Shown piece after piece: positions 32,965 to 41,304 of a stretch of DNA of 48,818 nucleotides. The notes under the pieces were generated by a model. The model worked only from the letters and a program-made list of their open reading frames with translations. It was not told where the DNA came from and searched no databases. Position numbers and translations under genes: made by a program. Each line of letters opens with the position of its first letter. The stretch's first letter is position 1. Source of the DNA: Microbacterium sp. (lineage in GTDB: Bacteria; Actinomycetota; Actinomycetes; Actinomycetales; Microbacteriaceae); assembly GCA_029239635.1 (NCBI GenBank), contig JARBUN010000010.1, positions 1 through 48,818 of the forward strand, written 5' to 3'.

Positions 32965-33159
32965 TTAGCGCTCCTCTCGGAAGTCGACGTGCTTGCGGAC
33001 CACGGGGTCGTACTTCTTGAGCACGATGCGGTCGGGGTTGTTGCGGCGGTTCTTGCGCGTCACGTAGGTGTACCCCGTGCCGGCGGTCGAACGCAGCTTG
33101 ATGATCGGACGGACGTCCGGTGATGTCTCCTTCTGTACCGTGACACCGGACGGTGCCAC
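32965..33159 (-). CDS. rpmG: 50S ribosomal protein L33, zinc-free form
   Basis: The body [19 protein letters not shown] through KHVDFREER is a standard, cysteine-free L33. The start is unusual: the normal short leader (Met-Ala-Lys-Lys...) is absent. A strong Shine-Dalgarno AGAAGGAG (33134-33127) is followed by ACATCACC and then directly by the DVRP codons with no start codon. The nearest in-frame starts are GTG 33159 (64 residues, AAGGGA upstream) and GTG 33192 (75 residues); I use 33159. Either a few codons were lost or translation begins earlier. The leader looks structured. Confidence 0.8.
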   Translation of the reverse strand: MAPSGVTVQKETSPDVRPIIKLRSTAGTGYTYVTRKNRRNNPDRIVLKKYDPVVRKHVDFREER

Positions 33160-33263
33160 CCAAGATCCCTTGTCTGCACCCCGTTCGAGCACGGCGGAAG
33201 GCCGGAATCGAGAGGGGGATGCGAACTGCGTGCTGGAGTGCGCGCAGACAAGGGGTCAGTCTA
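33108..33263 (-). promoter_or_regulatory. Structured leader and promoter of rpmG-rpsN
   Basis: An extended -10 TGCTAGACT (hexamer 33263-33258) predicts transcription from about 33251. The RNA start TTGTCTGC pairs with GCAGACAA (full arms 33257-33244 and 33177-33164, 13 of 14). Downstream, GTGGCACCG (33159-33151) pairs with CGGTGTCAC (33148-33140). The overlapping CGTCCGGTG (33152-33144) can instead pair perfectly with CACCGGACG (33122-33114), closing a 21-base loop that contains the Shine-Dalgarno. The two hairpins exclude each other. No Zur box is visible. Confidence 0.45.
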
Positions 33264-33353
33264 GCACGTGAGCCCTCATCCGACGGCAGGAGGTCCCCGA
33301 GCCCGTCGGGAGGGCCCCGAGGCGGGCGACGCGCTCAGCGACCCCGGTCGTCC

Positions 33354-34028
33354 TCAGCGCCCCGCCGCCTCCGCGGCGCCGCGACCCCACCGGAACGCCG
33401 ACACCGTGGCATCCCCTTCGATCCAGAACCGCCAGGGGAACGCCGCGGTGCCGGCGATGCCCGCCACTCCGACGCGCGGCCCCGTCGCCACGGCGCTCAC
33501 CGGTTCGTCGGGCCACCGCAATCGCACCCGCGCGCCCGCGCGCACCTCGCCCGTCACCGCGTCGATCCCGTCGTGCCGCGGATGCCGTAGGCCCACGGCA
33601 TCGCCCAGACGACCCGGCCCGCGCGCGAGGTCGCGGGCGGCACGCACCGCGCCCCTCCGTTCGAGGCGGCGCCGCTCGGCGACGTCGGCTCCCTCGATGA
33701 TCTCGCCGCCGCGGAGGAGCACCCCTCCCGCGACGCCCTCCGGACCGCACACGACGTTCACGCACGAATGGATGCCATGGCTGAGGTACACGTACAGATG
33801 CCCGGGCTCGCCCCACATCGTCGCGTTGCGCGCCGTCGGGCCCATGCGGGCGTGCGAGCCCGGATCGGGACGATCGCCCGTGCCGAGGCCGTGGTATGCC
33901 TCCACCTCGGTGAGCCGGACGGCGACCCGCTCCCCCTCGACCTCCGTTTCGAGAACGGCCCCGAGGAGCAGCGGAGCGACCTCCACGGGCAGGGCGGCGA
34001 GATCGTTCCGTGTCGCGAAGCGCGTCAT
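33354..34028 (-). CDS. 3-methyladenine DNA glycosylase (AAG/MPG family)
   Basis: 224 residues from ATG 34028. Family motifs: VAPLLLGAVLETEVEGERVAVRLTEVEAYHG (with the catalytic Glu of EAY), DPGSHARMGPTARNATMWG, HLYVYLSHGIHSCVNVVCGPEG, ARGPGRLGDAVGL. It removes alkylated purines in base excision repair. Its ATG overlaps the stop of the upstream membrane-anchored gene (ATGA). The tail ends near the rpmG promoter. Confidence 0.93.
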   Translation of the reverse strand: MTRFATRNDLAALPVEVAPLLLGAVLETEVEGERVAVRLTEVEAYHGLGTGDRPDPGSHARMGPTARNATMWGEPGHLYVYLSHGIHSCVNVVCGPEGVAGGVLLRGGEIIEGADVAERRRLERRGAVRAARDLARGPGRLGDAVGLRHPRHDGIDAVTGEVRAGARVRLRWPDEPVSAVATGPRVGVAGIAGTAAFPWRFWIEGDATVSAFRWGRGAAEAAGR

Positions 34029-35455
34029 CCCGGGGGCACCTGGCACCACGACAGGTCGAAGCCCTGCAAGGCGACGAGCTCCTGGCCGGTGTCGAGTTCG
34101 ACGAGGTGCGTCAGGAGCTTGCCGGGCAGAGGCAGCTGGTACCGGTCGAAGGGATTGCTCACGGCCTGCGGCGCCACCAGCACGGCGGCATAGCGCCCGC
34201 TCGGGGAGACGCACGTCTGCAGCACGGTGTCGGTCCCGGGGACGTCGAGCAGCTTCCGCACCGTTCCGTCGGTGGCGACGTGCCCGACGATGGTCGAGCG
34301 GTACGCCCCGTCGGGGCCGATATCGGCGAACGAGCGCACGGTGCCGGCGTCGATCCCGGGGACCGGGGTCGCCCGTCCCGGTGCCCCGGGAGGATTCACC
34401 GGCTCCACCAGATCCTGCTCCGACCCGTCGGTGAGGTTGATCTCGCGCACCCCCTCGATGCGCTCGACGATCGCCACCGAGGACCCGCGGGCGATACCGT
34501 CGATCGCCACGGCGCTCCCGAGCGGGGCGGCGTTCCCGCCCACCGCGTCGGTCAGCAGGAGACGCGAGTCGAAGGTGAGCACGAGCATGCTGTCGGTGTC
34601 CGGTACGAAGCGCCAGTCGGCGATGCGGACGTCACCGCCGTTCAATCCCACCTCGACCGGGGCGTCCTCGGTCGCGGCCGACGCCGTGAAGAGTCGGCTC
34701 TCGCGCCCACCCGCGGCGCCGAGGGTGGCATCCGAGAAGGTGAAGCCGAAACGCTCCCCCCTGTCGGCGGATTGCAGGTTCGACACGAACCCGGGGCCGG
34801 GAAGCGTGACGTCCCGCGCGTTCTTGCCGTCCAGGTCGGTCACGATCACCCGGGCCTTGTCACCGTCGCGCGTCGAGATGACGAGGTGGTTCGCCGTCGT
34901 CCGGAAATCCTCGATGTGCGGGTCGGTGAACACGGGGAGTCCGGCCTTCCCCTCGAGGTCGGTCCGGAAGATCGTGTCGCCGTCGGGCGTGCCGCGCTGC
35001 ATCAGGTAGGCCTGCAGGGGCGGCGTGCGGAACGACTCGGTGAGGGTCGCCCCGGGTCCGGCGCCGAGCCCCTTCACGTCGTTCACGGTGACGGTGTAGT
35101 CGGAGTCGTCGCGCAGCGGCAGCGTGAAGCGGATCCCCACGCTGCGCCCCGAGGTGTCGACGGTGAAGGGCGTGGCCGGCTCGACCTGGACCTGCGAGGC
35201 GTCCACCTTCTCGAGCGATTGGGTCGTGGTGAGGATGACCCGGGATCCGGATGCCGAGACCCCGGCCGCCGGATCGACCTGCACGTCCGTCACGCGGGGG
35301 CCCTGCGCGACGGCGACGACTCCGCCGACCCCGCCCACGAGGACCAGGGCGAGCATCACCGCCCCGAAGGCGAGAAGGTATCCGCGCCCCTGTCGGCGGC
35401 GCGCACGCGCCCGACGGGAGTCGGATCCACCTCGACGTCGGCTCTCAGTACTCAT
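34025..35455 (-). CDS. Membrane-anchored Ig-like / beta-propeller protein
   Basis: 476 residues from ATG 35455. A basic N-terminus (SRRRGGSDSRRARARRRQGRG), one membrane segment at ~26-50, then an Ig-like domain (PRVTDVQVDPAAGVSASGSRVILTTTQSLE; FTLPLRDDSDYTVTVNDVKG) and a TolB-like propeller (GDTIFRTDLEGKAGLPVFTDPHI; SPSGRYAAVLVAPQ). No catalytic motif is seen. It begins 11 bases inside the end of the YcgQ-like gene, so it is part of that operon, but its role in it is unknown. Confidence 0.8.
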   Translation of the reverse strand: MSTESRRRGGSDSRRARARRRQGRGYLLAFGAVMLALVLVGGVGGVVAVAQGPRVTDVQVDPAAGVSASGSRVILTTTQSLEKVDASQVQVEPATPFTVDTSGRSVGIRFTLPLRDDSDYTVTVNDVKGLGAGPGATLTESFRTPPLQAYLMQRGTPDGDTIFRTDLEGKAGLPVFTDPHIEDFRTTANHLVISTRDGDKARVIVTDLDGKNARDVTLPGPGFVSNLQSADRGERFGFTFSDATLGAAGGRESRLFTASAATEDAPVEVGLNGGDVRIADWRFVPDTDSMLVLTFDSRLLLTDAVGGNAAPLGSAVAIDGIARGSSVAIVERIEGVREINLTDGSEQDLVEPVNPPGAPGRATPVPGIDAGTVRSFADIGPDGAYRSTIVGHVATDGTVRKLLDVPGTDTVLQTCVSPSGRYAAVLVAPQAVSNPFDRYQLPLPGKLLTHLVELDTGQELVALQGFDLSWCQVPPG

Positions 35456-36302
35456 ACGGGTCCGCCGGCTCGTCGATCGCGGCGACCTGCTCGGCGTGCA
35501 CCTCGAGTTTGCCGTCGCCGCTCGATCGCACCGTGCCCGTGACCGTGACCCACTGCCCGCTCGCGGGAGCATCCCCCGTCGCGGCGATCGGCAGGCGGGC
35601 CGTCTGCGCGTCGATCACGCAGTGGGTGATCACGAGCCGTGTGAGGTCGAAGCTCGCGCCGTCGCCGCCGGGGGTGATGAAGCCGGTGAGGGTGACCGGC
35701 TTGCCGTCGAAGGTCTCGGGGTTGGTCGCGTGGGCGAAGACCGCCGACCAATCGCCGACGCCGAACTTCGAGGTGTCGCCCGAAGCGGCCAGGGTGATCA
35801 CATCGGATCCGGCGAAGAGGGGCGCGGCGCCCACGTCGCGCGACACCGCGAGCTCGGTGGAGAGCGAGGCGGCGGGCGTGAGCAGAACGGCCACCACAGC
35901 CGCCGAGGCGAGGACGCCCCCCGTGAAGGCGGCGATGCCCCCCGGTGTCAGGCGCGGGCGGGCCGCGAGGTGCTCGTGCGCGGCGTGGTCGTGGGCGTCG
36001 GAGGGGTCGCTGTGCGCATGGTCGGCGTGCGCGAAGGCCTCGCGGCGCGCCGATGCGGCCGCGGGCGCGTGGCCGTGCTCGTGGTCATGGCCGTGATCGG
36101 CCTCGGCGCCGAGCGGGAGGGCGAACGACGCGATGGCCCCGATCAACGCCACGACCGACATCCCGACGGCGAACCAGGCGGAGTCCGGGTTGATGTACAG
36201 CGACATGCGACCCGTGATCCACAGCGTGATCGTCGTGATCGACAAACACGCCGTGAGGCCCACTCCGAGCCAGCGGGTGGCGAGGGCACCGGTTCTAGAC
36301 AA
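35445..36302 (-). CDS. TIGR03943 / YcgQ-like (DUF1980) membrane protein, His-rich
   Basis: 285 residues. Two N-terminal spans, a His/Asp-rich loop at ~69-112 (DHGHDHEHGHAP, HADHAHSDPSDAHDHAAHEH), a third span, then the conserved outside domain (FDGKPVTLTGFI, LTRLVITHCVIDAQTARLPI, GQWVTVTGTV). The homologue in B. subtilis is YcgQ. The loop is a plausible zinc-binding site. The start is TTG 36302, overlapping the permease stop by eight bases; no ATG or GTG fits well. It works with the permease-like gene upstream. Confidence 0.85.
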   Translation of the reverse strand: MSRTGALATRWLGVGLTACLSITTITLWITGRMSLYINPDSAWFAVGMSVVALIGAIASFALPLGAEADHGHDHEHGHAPAAASARREAFAHADHAHSDPSDAHDHAAHEHLAARPRLTPGGIAAFTGGVLASAAVVAVLLTPAASLSTELAVSRDVGAAPLFAGSDVITLAASGDTSKFGVGDWSAVFAHATNPETFDGKPVTLTGFITPGGDGASFDLTRLVITHCVIDAQTARLPIAATGDAPASGQWVTVTGTVRSSGDGKLEVHAEQVAAIDEPADPYEY

Positions 36303-37329
36303 GGAGGTTCACCACCGTTCCGAGCGCGAAGGCGAACAGCACGACGACCACCGTCATGCCGATGAGCACACGGGTGGAGAAAGTCGTGCGCAGCAGCGCC
36401 ATCATCTTGAGGTCGATGATCGGGCCCACCACGAGGAAGGCGACGATCGAGCCGGGGGTGAAGGTCGAGGCGAACGACAGCGCGAAGAACGCGTCGACGT
36501 TGGAGCACAGCGAGACCACGATCGCCAGAGCCATCATCGCGGCGATCGACAGCGCCGGATCGGACCCGATCGCCAGCAGCGCGCTGCGCGGGATGAGCAC
36601 CTGCACCGCCCCCGCCAGCAGGGACCCGATGATGAGCGCCGGCATGACCGACCGCAGCTCCACGACGAGCTGCGCGAGGGTGCGGCGGCCGCGGTCGCCA
36701 CGCTCTTGCACGACGATCTCGCACGTCTCGAGGAAACGCTCGGTGAGCAGCTTGTCGGGATCGGGATGCCGGCTGTAGAGCCAGCCGATCAGGTTGGCGA
36801 CGAGGAACCCACCGATGAGCCGCGCCACGAGGATTCCGTCGCTGAAGCCGAAGGCCGCGTGCGTGCTGATGATCACGATCGGGTTCACGATCGGAGCCGC
36901 GACCAGGAAGGTGAGGGTGTCGGAGACACCGAATCCGCGCATCAGCAGCCCACGGGCGAAGGGCACGTTGCCGCACTCGCACACGGGGATGAACATGCCC
37001 AGGAGGGAGAGCACCGCTCGGCGCGCCCACGGCGCGCGCGGCATCCATCTCTCGATCGCGCCCGGCGGCACCCACACCTGCACGATGATCGACAGCACCA
37101 CGCCGAGGACGACGAAGGGCAGCGACTCGATCAACACGCTGAGGGCGAGCGTCAACCCGTCCTGCGCGCGGGTCGGCAGGGGCTTCGCGAAGAAGGTCGG
37201 TGCGAACGCGTCGACGAAGAAGAGCACCGCGACGACGACGACACCCAGACCGAGAGCGACGAGGGTGCGGGAGGCGCCGGTGCGCTGCGGCGACGGCGTC
37301 GCGGTGCGACTACTCGTCGCCACGCTCAC
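36295..37329 (-). CDS. YcgR-like permease (ArsP_1/DUF318 family)
   Basis: 344 residues with eight or more spans. Family marks: FIPVCECGNVPFARGLLMRG (a Cys-Glu-Cys-Gly pair in a membrane segment), FLVAAPIVNPIVIISTHAAFG and VVSLCSNVDAFFALSFASTFTPG. It is of the UPF0718/ArsP_1 type, often found with TIGR03943 proteins. Placed between zur and the His-rich protein, it is probably a zinc-related transporter; substrate is inferred. GTG 37329 overlaps the end of zur by 20 bases. Confidence 0.85.
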   Translation of the reverse strand: MSVATSSRTATPSPQRTGASRTLVALGLGVVVVAVLFFVDAFAPTFFAKPLPTRAQDGLTLALSVLIESLPFVVLGVVLSIIVQVWVPPGAIERWMPRAPWARRAVLSLLGMFIPVCECGNVPFARGLLMRGFGVSDTLTFLVAAPIVNPIVIISTHAAFGFSDGILVARLIGGFLVANLIGWLYSRHPDPDKLLTERFLETCEIVVQERGDRGRRTLAQLVVELRSVMPALIIGSLLAGAVQVLIPRSALLAIGSDPALSIAAMMALAIVVSLCSNVDAFFALSFASTFTPGSIVAFLVVGPIIDLKMMALLRTTFSTRVLIGMTVVVVLFAFALGTVVNLLV

Positions 37330-37723
37330 GGGCCCGCGCGCGGGCGCAATCGGCGCAGATGCCGAAGATGTCGACCACGTGCTCGGCCTCGGTGAAGCCG
37401 TGCTGCGCGGCGGTGCGCTGGGCCCACTCCTCGACGTCGGTCGCGGCGATCTCGACCGCGACGCCGCACGAACGGCAGATCAGGTGGTGATGGTGGCCGC
37501 GGGTCTCGCACGCGCGAAAGAGATTCTCGCCCTCGGGGCTCTGCAGGGAGTCCGCGTCGCCCTGGGCGGCCATACCGGCGAGCGTGCGGTAGACGGTGGC
37601 CAGGCCGATGCCGGTGTTCTCGTCGCGCAGCGTCGCGTGGAGGGACTGGGCGCTGACGAAGCCGCCCGCACCGGACAGGGCTTCTCGCACCCGCTCTCGC
37701 TGCCACGTGTTGCGCTGGACCAT
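37310..37723 (-). CDS. zur: Fur family zinc repressor (Zur type)
   Basis: 137 residues. Winged helix at ~5-75 (ENTGIGLATVYRTLAGM). Dimer domain with His77-80 next to Cys83-x-x-Cys86 (CRSC) and a second pair Cys123/Cys126 (CADC), which give the structural zinc site; His115 fits the sensor site. Location between znuACB and the YcgQR-like pair supports Zur over Fur or PerR. TAAACT lies seven bases before ATG 37723, so it is probably leaderless. Its likely box is at 40463-40477. Confidence 0.88.
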   Translation of the reverse strand: MVQRNTWQRERVREALSGAGGFVSAQSLHATLRDENTGIGLATVYRTLAGMAAQGDADSLQSPEGENLFRACETRGHHHHLICRSCGVAVEIAATDVEEWAQRTAAQHGFTEAEHVVDIFGICADCARARARERGDE

Positions 37724-37766
37724 GGCCCCGAGTTTAGCCAGGTGATCGGTGAATCGGCTGGGCGCT

Positions 37767-38627
37767 CTACGCCGCTCGCGTCGTCCGGTCCCGGCGGGCT
37801 CCGATCACGCGGCACACGAGGTAGATGAGGAACGAGATCGTCGTGATGTAGGGGCTGACCGGCAGGGTTCCCGCCACCGCGAGCAGCACGCCACCCACCG
37901 CGGACACGAAGCCGAACAGCGCCGCGAGCACCGGCACCGAGAGCGGACCGGATGCCACCCGCATCGCGGCCGCGGCCGGGGTGACCAGCAGCGCCATCAC
38001 GAGCAGCGCGCCGATGATGTGCACGGCGACGGCGACGATGAGTCCCAGCAGCAGCATGAACACGAGGGAGACCGCGGTGGTGTTCACCCCGCGCGCGGCG
38101 GCGGACTGCGGATCGAGCGAATCGAAGCGCAAGGGCCGCCAGATCAGCAGCAGGGCGACGAGGACGACGGCCCCGATCGCGACGAGCCACCCGAGCTGCC
38201 CGCTCTGGACCGACACGATCTGCCCGGTGAGCAGGCTGAACCGCGTGGCGCTGCGCCCGTTGTAGAGCGACAGGGCCAGGATGCCGACGCCCAGGCCGAA
38301 CGGCATGAGCACGCCGATGATCGAGTTGCGGTCGCGCGCGCGGGCGCCCAGCACGCCGATCAACGCCGCGGCGATCAGCGATCCCACGATCGAGCCCGAG
38401 ACCACGTCGACGCCGATCAGGAGGGCGACGGCGGCACCGGCGAACGACAGCTCGCTGATGCCGTGAACGGCGAAGGCCATGTCCCGCTGCATCACGAAGA
38501 CGCCGATCAGCCCGCCGACCAGGCCCAGGATGGCTCCCGCGTAGACGGAGTTCTGCACCAGCTCGAGGATCGCCCCGTACTGGCTCACGCCCCCGAAAAG
38601 GGCGTTGCCGACATCGGACCAGTTCAT
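37767..38627 (-). CDS. znuB: Zinc ABC transporter permease
   Basis: 286 residues with about eight spans, ABC-3 family. AILGLVGGLIGVFVMQRDMAFAVHGISELSFAGAA is the family block, with the His-Gly-x-Ser motif. MALLVTPAAAAMRVASG is the late one. It forms the membrane channel for Zn2+ with ZnuC and ZnuA. ATGA overlap with znuC shows coupling. Only 43 bases separate its end from zur. Confidence 0.93.
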   Translation of the reverse strand: MNWSDVGNALFGGVSQYGAILELVQNSVYAGAILGLVGGLIGVFVMQRDMAFAVHGISELSFAGAAVALLIGVDVVSGSIVGSLIAAALIGVLGARARDRNSIIGVLMPFGLGVGILALSLYNGRSATRFSLLTGQIVSVQSGQLGWLVAIGAVVLVALLLIWRPLRFDSLDPQSAAARGVNTTAVSLVFMLLLGLIVAVAVHIIGALLVMALLVTPAAAAMRVASGPLSVPVLAALFGFVSAVGGVLLAVAGTLPVSPYITTISFLIYLVCRVIGARRDRTTRAA

Positions 38628-39439
38628 GCGTGATCCTCGTCGTGGTGATGGTGGTGTGCCTCATCGGCATCCGGAGCTCCGACGACGATGAGCTGGCCGC
38701 CGGCGCGCACCACGTACACGGGGGCTCCGTAGAGCGCGGTCAGGGTCTCGGTCGTGAGCACCTCGTCGGGGGTTCCGAGGGTGAAGCGGCCGTTCGCGAT
38801 GTACAGGATGCGGTCGACACGCGTGAGGACCGGGTTGATGTCGTGGGTGACGAGAAGGACGGCCGCGTCGCGTTCACGGCGATGCCGGTCGATCAGCCGG
38901 ACGACGGCCTGCTGGTTCGCCAGGTCCAGGCTGGTGAGCGGCTCGTCGCACAGGAGGAGAGCGGGGTTGTCCGCGAGCGCCTGCCCCACCCGGAGACGCT
39001 GCTGCTCCCCACCCGAGAGCAACCCCACGGGTCGGTCGCCGAAAGCGGTGGCTCCGACGGCCTCGAGGAGTTCGTCGATGCGCGCGCGGTCCTTCTTGCG
39101 CGAGAGCGGCAGGCCGAGCCGGTGTCCGTCGACACCGAGGCCGACGATGTCGCGACCGCGCAAGGGCGTCTCCCGCGGAAGGGGGCGCTGCTGCGGGATG
39201 TAGCCGATGTGGCGGTTGCCCGCGCGGCGCACGGGCTCGCCGAGCGCCTCGATCGAGCCGGAGCTCAACCGCTCGAGGCCGAGGATCGCGCGCAGGAGGG
39301 TCGTCTTCCCGGAGCCGCTGGGGCCGAGCACCGCGACGAGCTCGCCGGGCTCGACCTCGAGGTCGAGCCCGGACCAGAGCTCACGTCCGCCCCGCTCGAG
39401 GGCGGCGCCGTGGATGCGCAGCGGTGCCGCTGCGCTCAC
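38624..39439 (-). CDS. znuC: Zinc ABC transporter ATP-binding protein
   Basis: 271 residues from GTG 39439. Walker A GPSGSGKTT at 39-47, signature LLSGGEQQRLRVGQAL, Walker B LLLCDEPLTSLDLAN and switch His in VTHDIN. The C-terminus ends EAHHHHHDEDHA: a natural run of five His within an acidic tail, possibly a metal-binding regulatory site on the cytoplasmic side. The start overlaps the znuA stop as GTGA. Confidence 0.93.
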   Translation of the reverse strand: MSAAAPLRIHGAALERGGRELWSGLDLEVEPGELVAVLGPSGSGKTTLLRAILGLERLSSGSIEALGEPVRRAGNRHIGYIPQQRPLPRETPLRGRDIVGLGVDGHRLGLPLSRKKDRARIDELLEAVGATAFGDRPVGLLSGGEQQRLRVGQALADNPALLLCDEPLTSLDLANQQAVVRLIDRHRRERDAAVLLVTHDINPVLTRVDRILYIANGRFTLGTPDEVLTTETLTALYGAPVYVVRAGGQLIVVGAPDADEAHHHHHDEDHA

Positions 39440-40443
39440 GCGGCCAGCGCGTCGCTCAGCGCCGTGATGTTGCTCTGCATCCACGAGATGTAAGTCTGAC
39501 CCTCGGGAAGCGTTTCCGTGAACTCGATCACGGGGATGTTCTTCGACTTCGCTTCGTCCTGGACCTTGGTCACCTCGGCGCCACCGGTCTGCGGGTTGAC
39601 GATCATGAGCTTGATCTGGCCGGAATCGAGCAGCTGCAGAGACTCGAGGAGAGTCGCCGGCGGCACGTCCTGGCCTTCTTCGACCGACTCGCTGAACTCG
39701 TTGGGGGTGGCGTTGTCGAGGCCCGCAGCTGTGGTGAGGTACAGCGGCACCGGCTCGGTCACGAAGATCTTCGTGCCGGCATCCTTCGTCTTGATCTGGT
39801 CGAGGGAGCCCTCGAGGCCGGCGACCTGCTGGGTGAAGGCTTCGGCGTTGGCGGTGAAATCGGCGACGTGGTCGGGCGACAGCTTGCCGAGTTCGTCGGC
39901 GATCGCCTCGGTGAGGTCTTCGATCGTGTGCGGGTCGTACCAGACGTGCTCGTTGAAGCCCTCGATGTGGTCGTGGCCCTCGTCGTCCGCGTGGTCGTGC
40001 CCGTCGGCGCTCTCGCTCGGCGACGGCGACGCACCGTCGGTGTCGCTGTGCGACTCGGCGCCCGGGTAGTCGTGGTTGTAGTCGACCGCCGTGATGACGG
40101 GGGCGCTCGTGCCGCTCGCCTGCACGAGGCCCTCCATGAAGGAGTCGTACCCGGCGCCGTTCTCGATCACGAGCCCGGCGTTCTTCAGGGTGAGCTGGTC
40201 CTGCGCGCTCGCCTCGTACTCGTGCGGATCCTGCGTCGGCGAGGTGATGATCGACGTCACGTCGACGAAGTCGCCGCCGATCGCCTCGGCGATCGACCCG
40301 TAGACATCGGTGGATGCCACGACGGCGACCTTGCCTCCCGCACCCGACGAGCTGTCGGCGGCGGGCGCACCCCCCGCGCAACCGGCGAGGGCGAGAACGG
40401 ACACGGCTCCGAGAACGGCGGGGGCGAGGATGCGACGGGTCAT
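39436..40443 (-). CDS. znuA: Zinc-binding lipoprotein of the ABC transporter
   Basis: 335 residues, cluster A-I binding protein. Lipobox LAGC with Cys22. Metal ligands: His in TQDPHEYEAS, His in EHVWYDP and Asp/Glu in the C-lobe. A His/Asp-rich loop (GHDHADDEGHDHIEG) follows a Ser/Pro linker, as is typical of zinc rather than manganese members. It captures Zn2+ outside and passes it to ZnuB. Its promoter is overlaid by a Zur box and the mRNA looks leaderless. Confidence 0.94.
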   Translation of the reverse strand: MTRRILAPAVLGAVSVLALAGCAGGAPAADSSSGAGGKVAVVASTDVYGSIAEAIGGDFVDVTSIITSPTQDPHEYEASAQDQLTLKNAGLVIENGAGYDSFMEGLVQASGTSAPVITAVDYNHDYPGAESHSDTDGASPSPSESADGHDHADDEGHDHIEGFNEHVWYDPHTIEDLTEAIADELGKLSPDHVADFTANAEAFTQQVAGLEGSLDQIKTKDAGTKIFVTEPVPLYLTTAAGLDNATPNEFSESVEEGQDVPPATLLESLQLLDSGQIKLMIVNPQTGGAEVTKVQDEAKSKNIPVIEFTETLPEGQTYISWMQSNITALSDALAA

Positions 40444-40449
40444 GCGCCT

Positions 40450-40478
40450 ACCGTAACGCTGATGATAATCGTTCTCAA
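40450..40478 (-). promoter_or_regulatory. znuA promoter with Zur box
   Basis: On the minus strand: -35 TTGAGA (40478-40473), 17-base spacer, -10 TACGGT (40455-40450), then six bases to ATG 40443. The box TGATAATCGTTCTCA (40463-40477, plus strand) is a Fur/Zur-type palindrome with one arm mismatch that covers the -35 and part of the spacer. Confidence 0.82.
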
Positions 40479-40483
40479 ACTCA

Positions 40484-40606
40484 GGCCGGGGCGCATACGA
40501 GGTTCCCAGTATCGGCATCCGCCTGCGCGCCCCGGCCGCACCCCGGACCGCGAGCGCCACGGGGAAGAACGCCGACGAGCGACGGACCCCGCCGGGCGCG
40601 CGCCCG
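40484..40606. terminator. GC-rich hairpins between znuA promoter and metI end
   Basis: GGCCGGGGCGC (40484-40494) pairs perfectly with GCGCCCCGGCC (40527-40537). CGGGCGCGCGCCCG (40593-40606) is a perfect palindrome 39 bases after the metI stop. No U tracts. They probably end the metQNI transcript. Confidence 0.45.
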
Positions 40607-40644
40607 ACGGCGCCGGCGGCGACGCGCCCGAGCGGCGCCCGACC

Positions 40645-41304
40645 TCAGCGACGCAGGATGCGGTGGGCGAGGGCGTTGCCGACGAGCTGCCCCGCCTGCA
40701 CGATCACCACGATGATCGCGACCGTCACCCAGGTCGCCTCCGCGTTGAACTGCTGGTAGCCGTAGATGATCGCGAAGTTGCCGAGCCCGCCGCCGCCGAT
40801 GTAGCCCGCCATCGCCGACATGTCGACGACCGCGATGAACATGAACGTGTAGCCCAGGATGAGTGGCGCGAGCGCCTCGGGGATGACGACGCCGAAGAGC
40901 ACGCCGATGCGCCGCGCCCCGACTGCGCGGGCGGCCTCGATCGTGCCGGGGTCGACCGCGACGAGGTTCTGCTCGACCACGCGGGCGATCACGACCGTGG
41001 CCATGATCGTGATCGGCACGATCGCGGCATCCGTCCCCAGGGTCGTCCCGGTCACCGCACGGGTCACGGGAGCCACGGCGGTGAGGAAGATGATGAACGG
41101 GATCGGCCGGATGAGGTTGATCACGAGGTTCGCGACGGCGAAGACGACCCGGTTGGCGAAGAGGTTGCCGGGACGGGTGGCGTAGAGCAGCGCACCGATC
41201 GCGAGGCCGGCGACGCCCGAGATGAGCAGCGAGACCGCGACCATGTAGACGGTCTCGCCGATCGACTGCAGCAGTACCGGGGTGAGGGTGTCCCACTTGT
41301 TCAT
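40645..41304 (-). CDS. metI: Methionine ABC transporter permease
   Basis: 219 residues, five spans. LLQSIGETVYMVAVSLLISGVAGL at the start and the EAA loop TIEAARAVGARRIGVLFGVVIPEALAPL, then MAGYIGGGGLGNFAIIYGYQQF, all typical of MetI. It moves D/L-methionine with MetN and MetQ. Its ATG overlaps the metN stop (ATGA). Confidence 0.94.
   Translation of the reverse strand: MNKWDTLTPVLLQSIGETVYMVAVSLLISGVAGLAIGALLYATRPGNLFANRVVFAVANLVINLIRPIPFIIFLTAVAPVTRAVTGTTLGTDAAIVPITIMATVVIARVVEQNLVAVDPGTIEAARAVGARRIGVLFGVVIPEALAPLILGYTFMFIAVVDMSAMAGYIGGGGLGNFAIIYGYQQFNAEATWVTVAIIVVIVQAGQLVGNALAHRILRR

Noticed and set aside
33060..33251. Leaderless TTG-started peptide (63 residues) in the rpmG leader
   Set aside because: The start is exactly six bases after TAGACT, but the frame is Arg/Pro/Ser-rich, overlaps conserved L33 coding in another frame and has no codon bias of its own.
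33164..33257. tRNA gene in the rpmG upstream region
   Set aside because: A GTTCGAGC-like segment and outer pairing drew attention, but there is no acceptor/D/anticodon/T cloverleaf.
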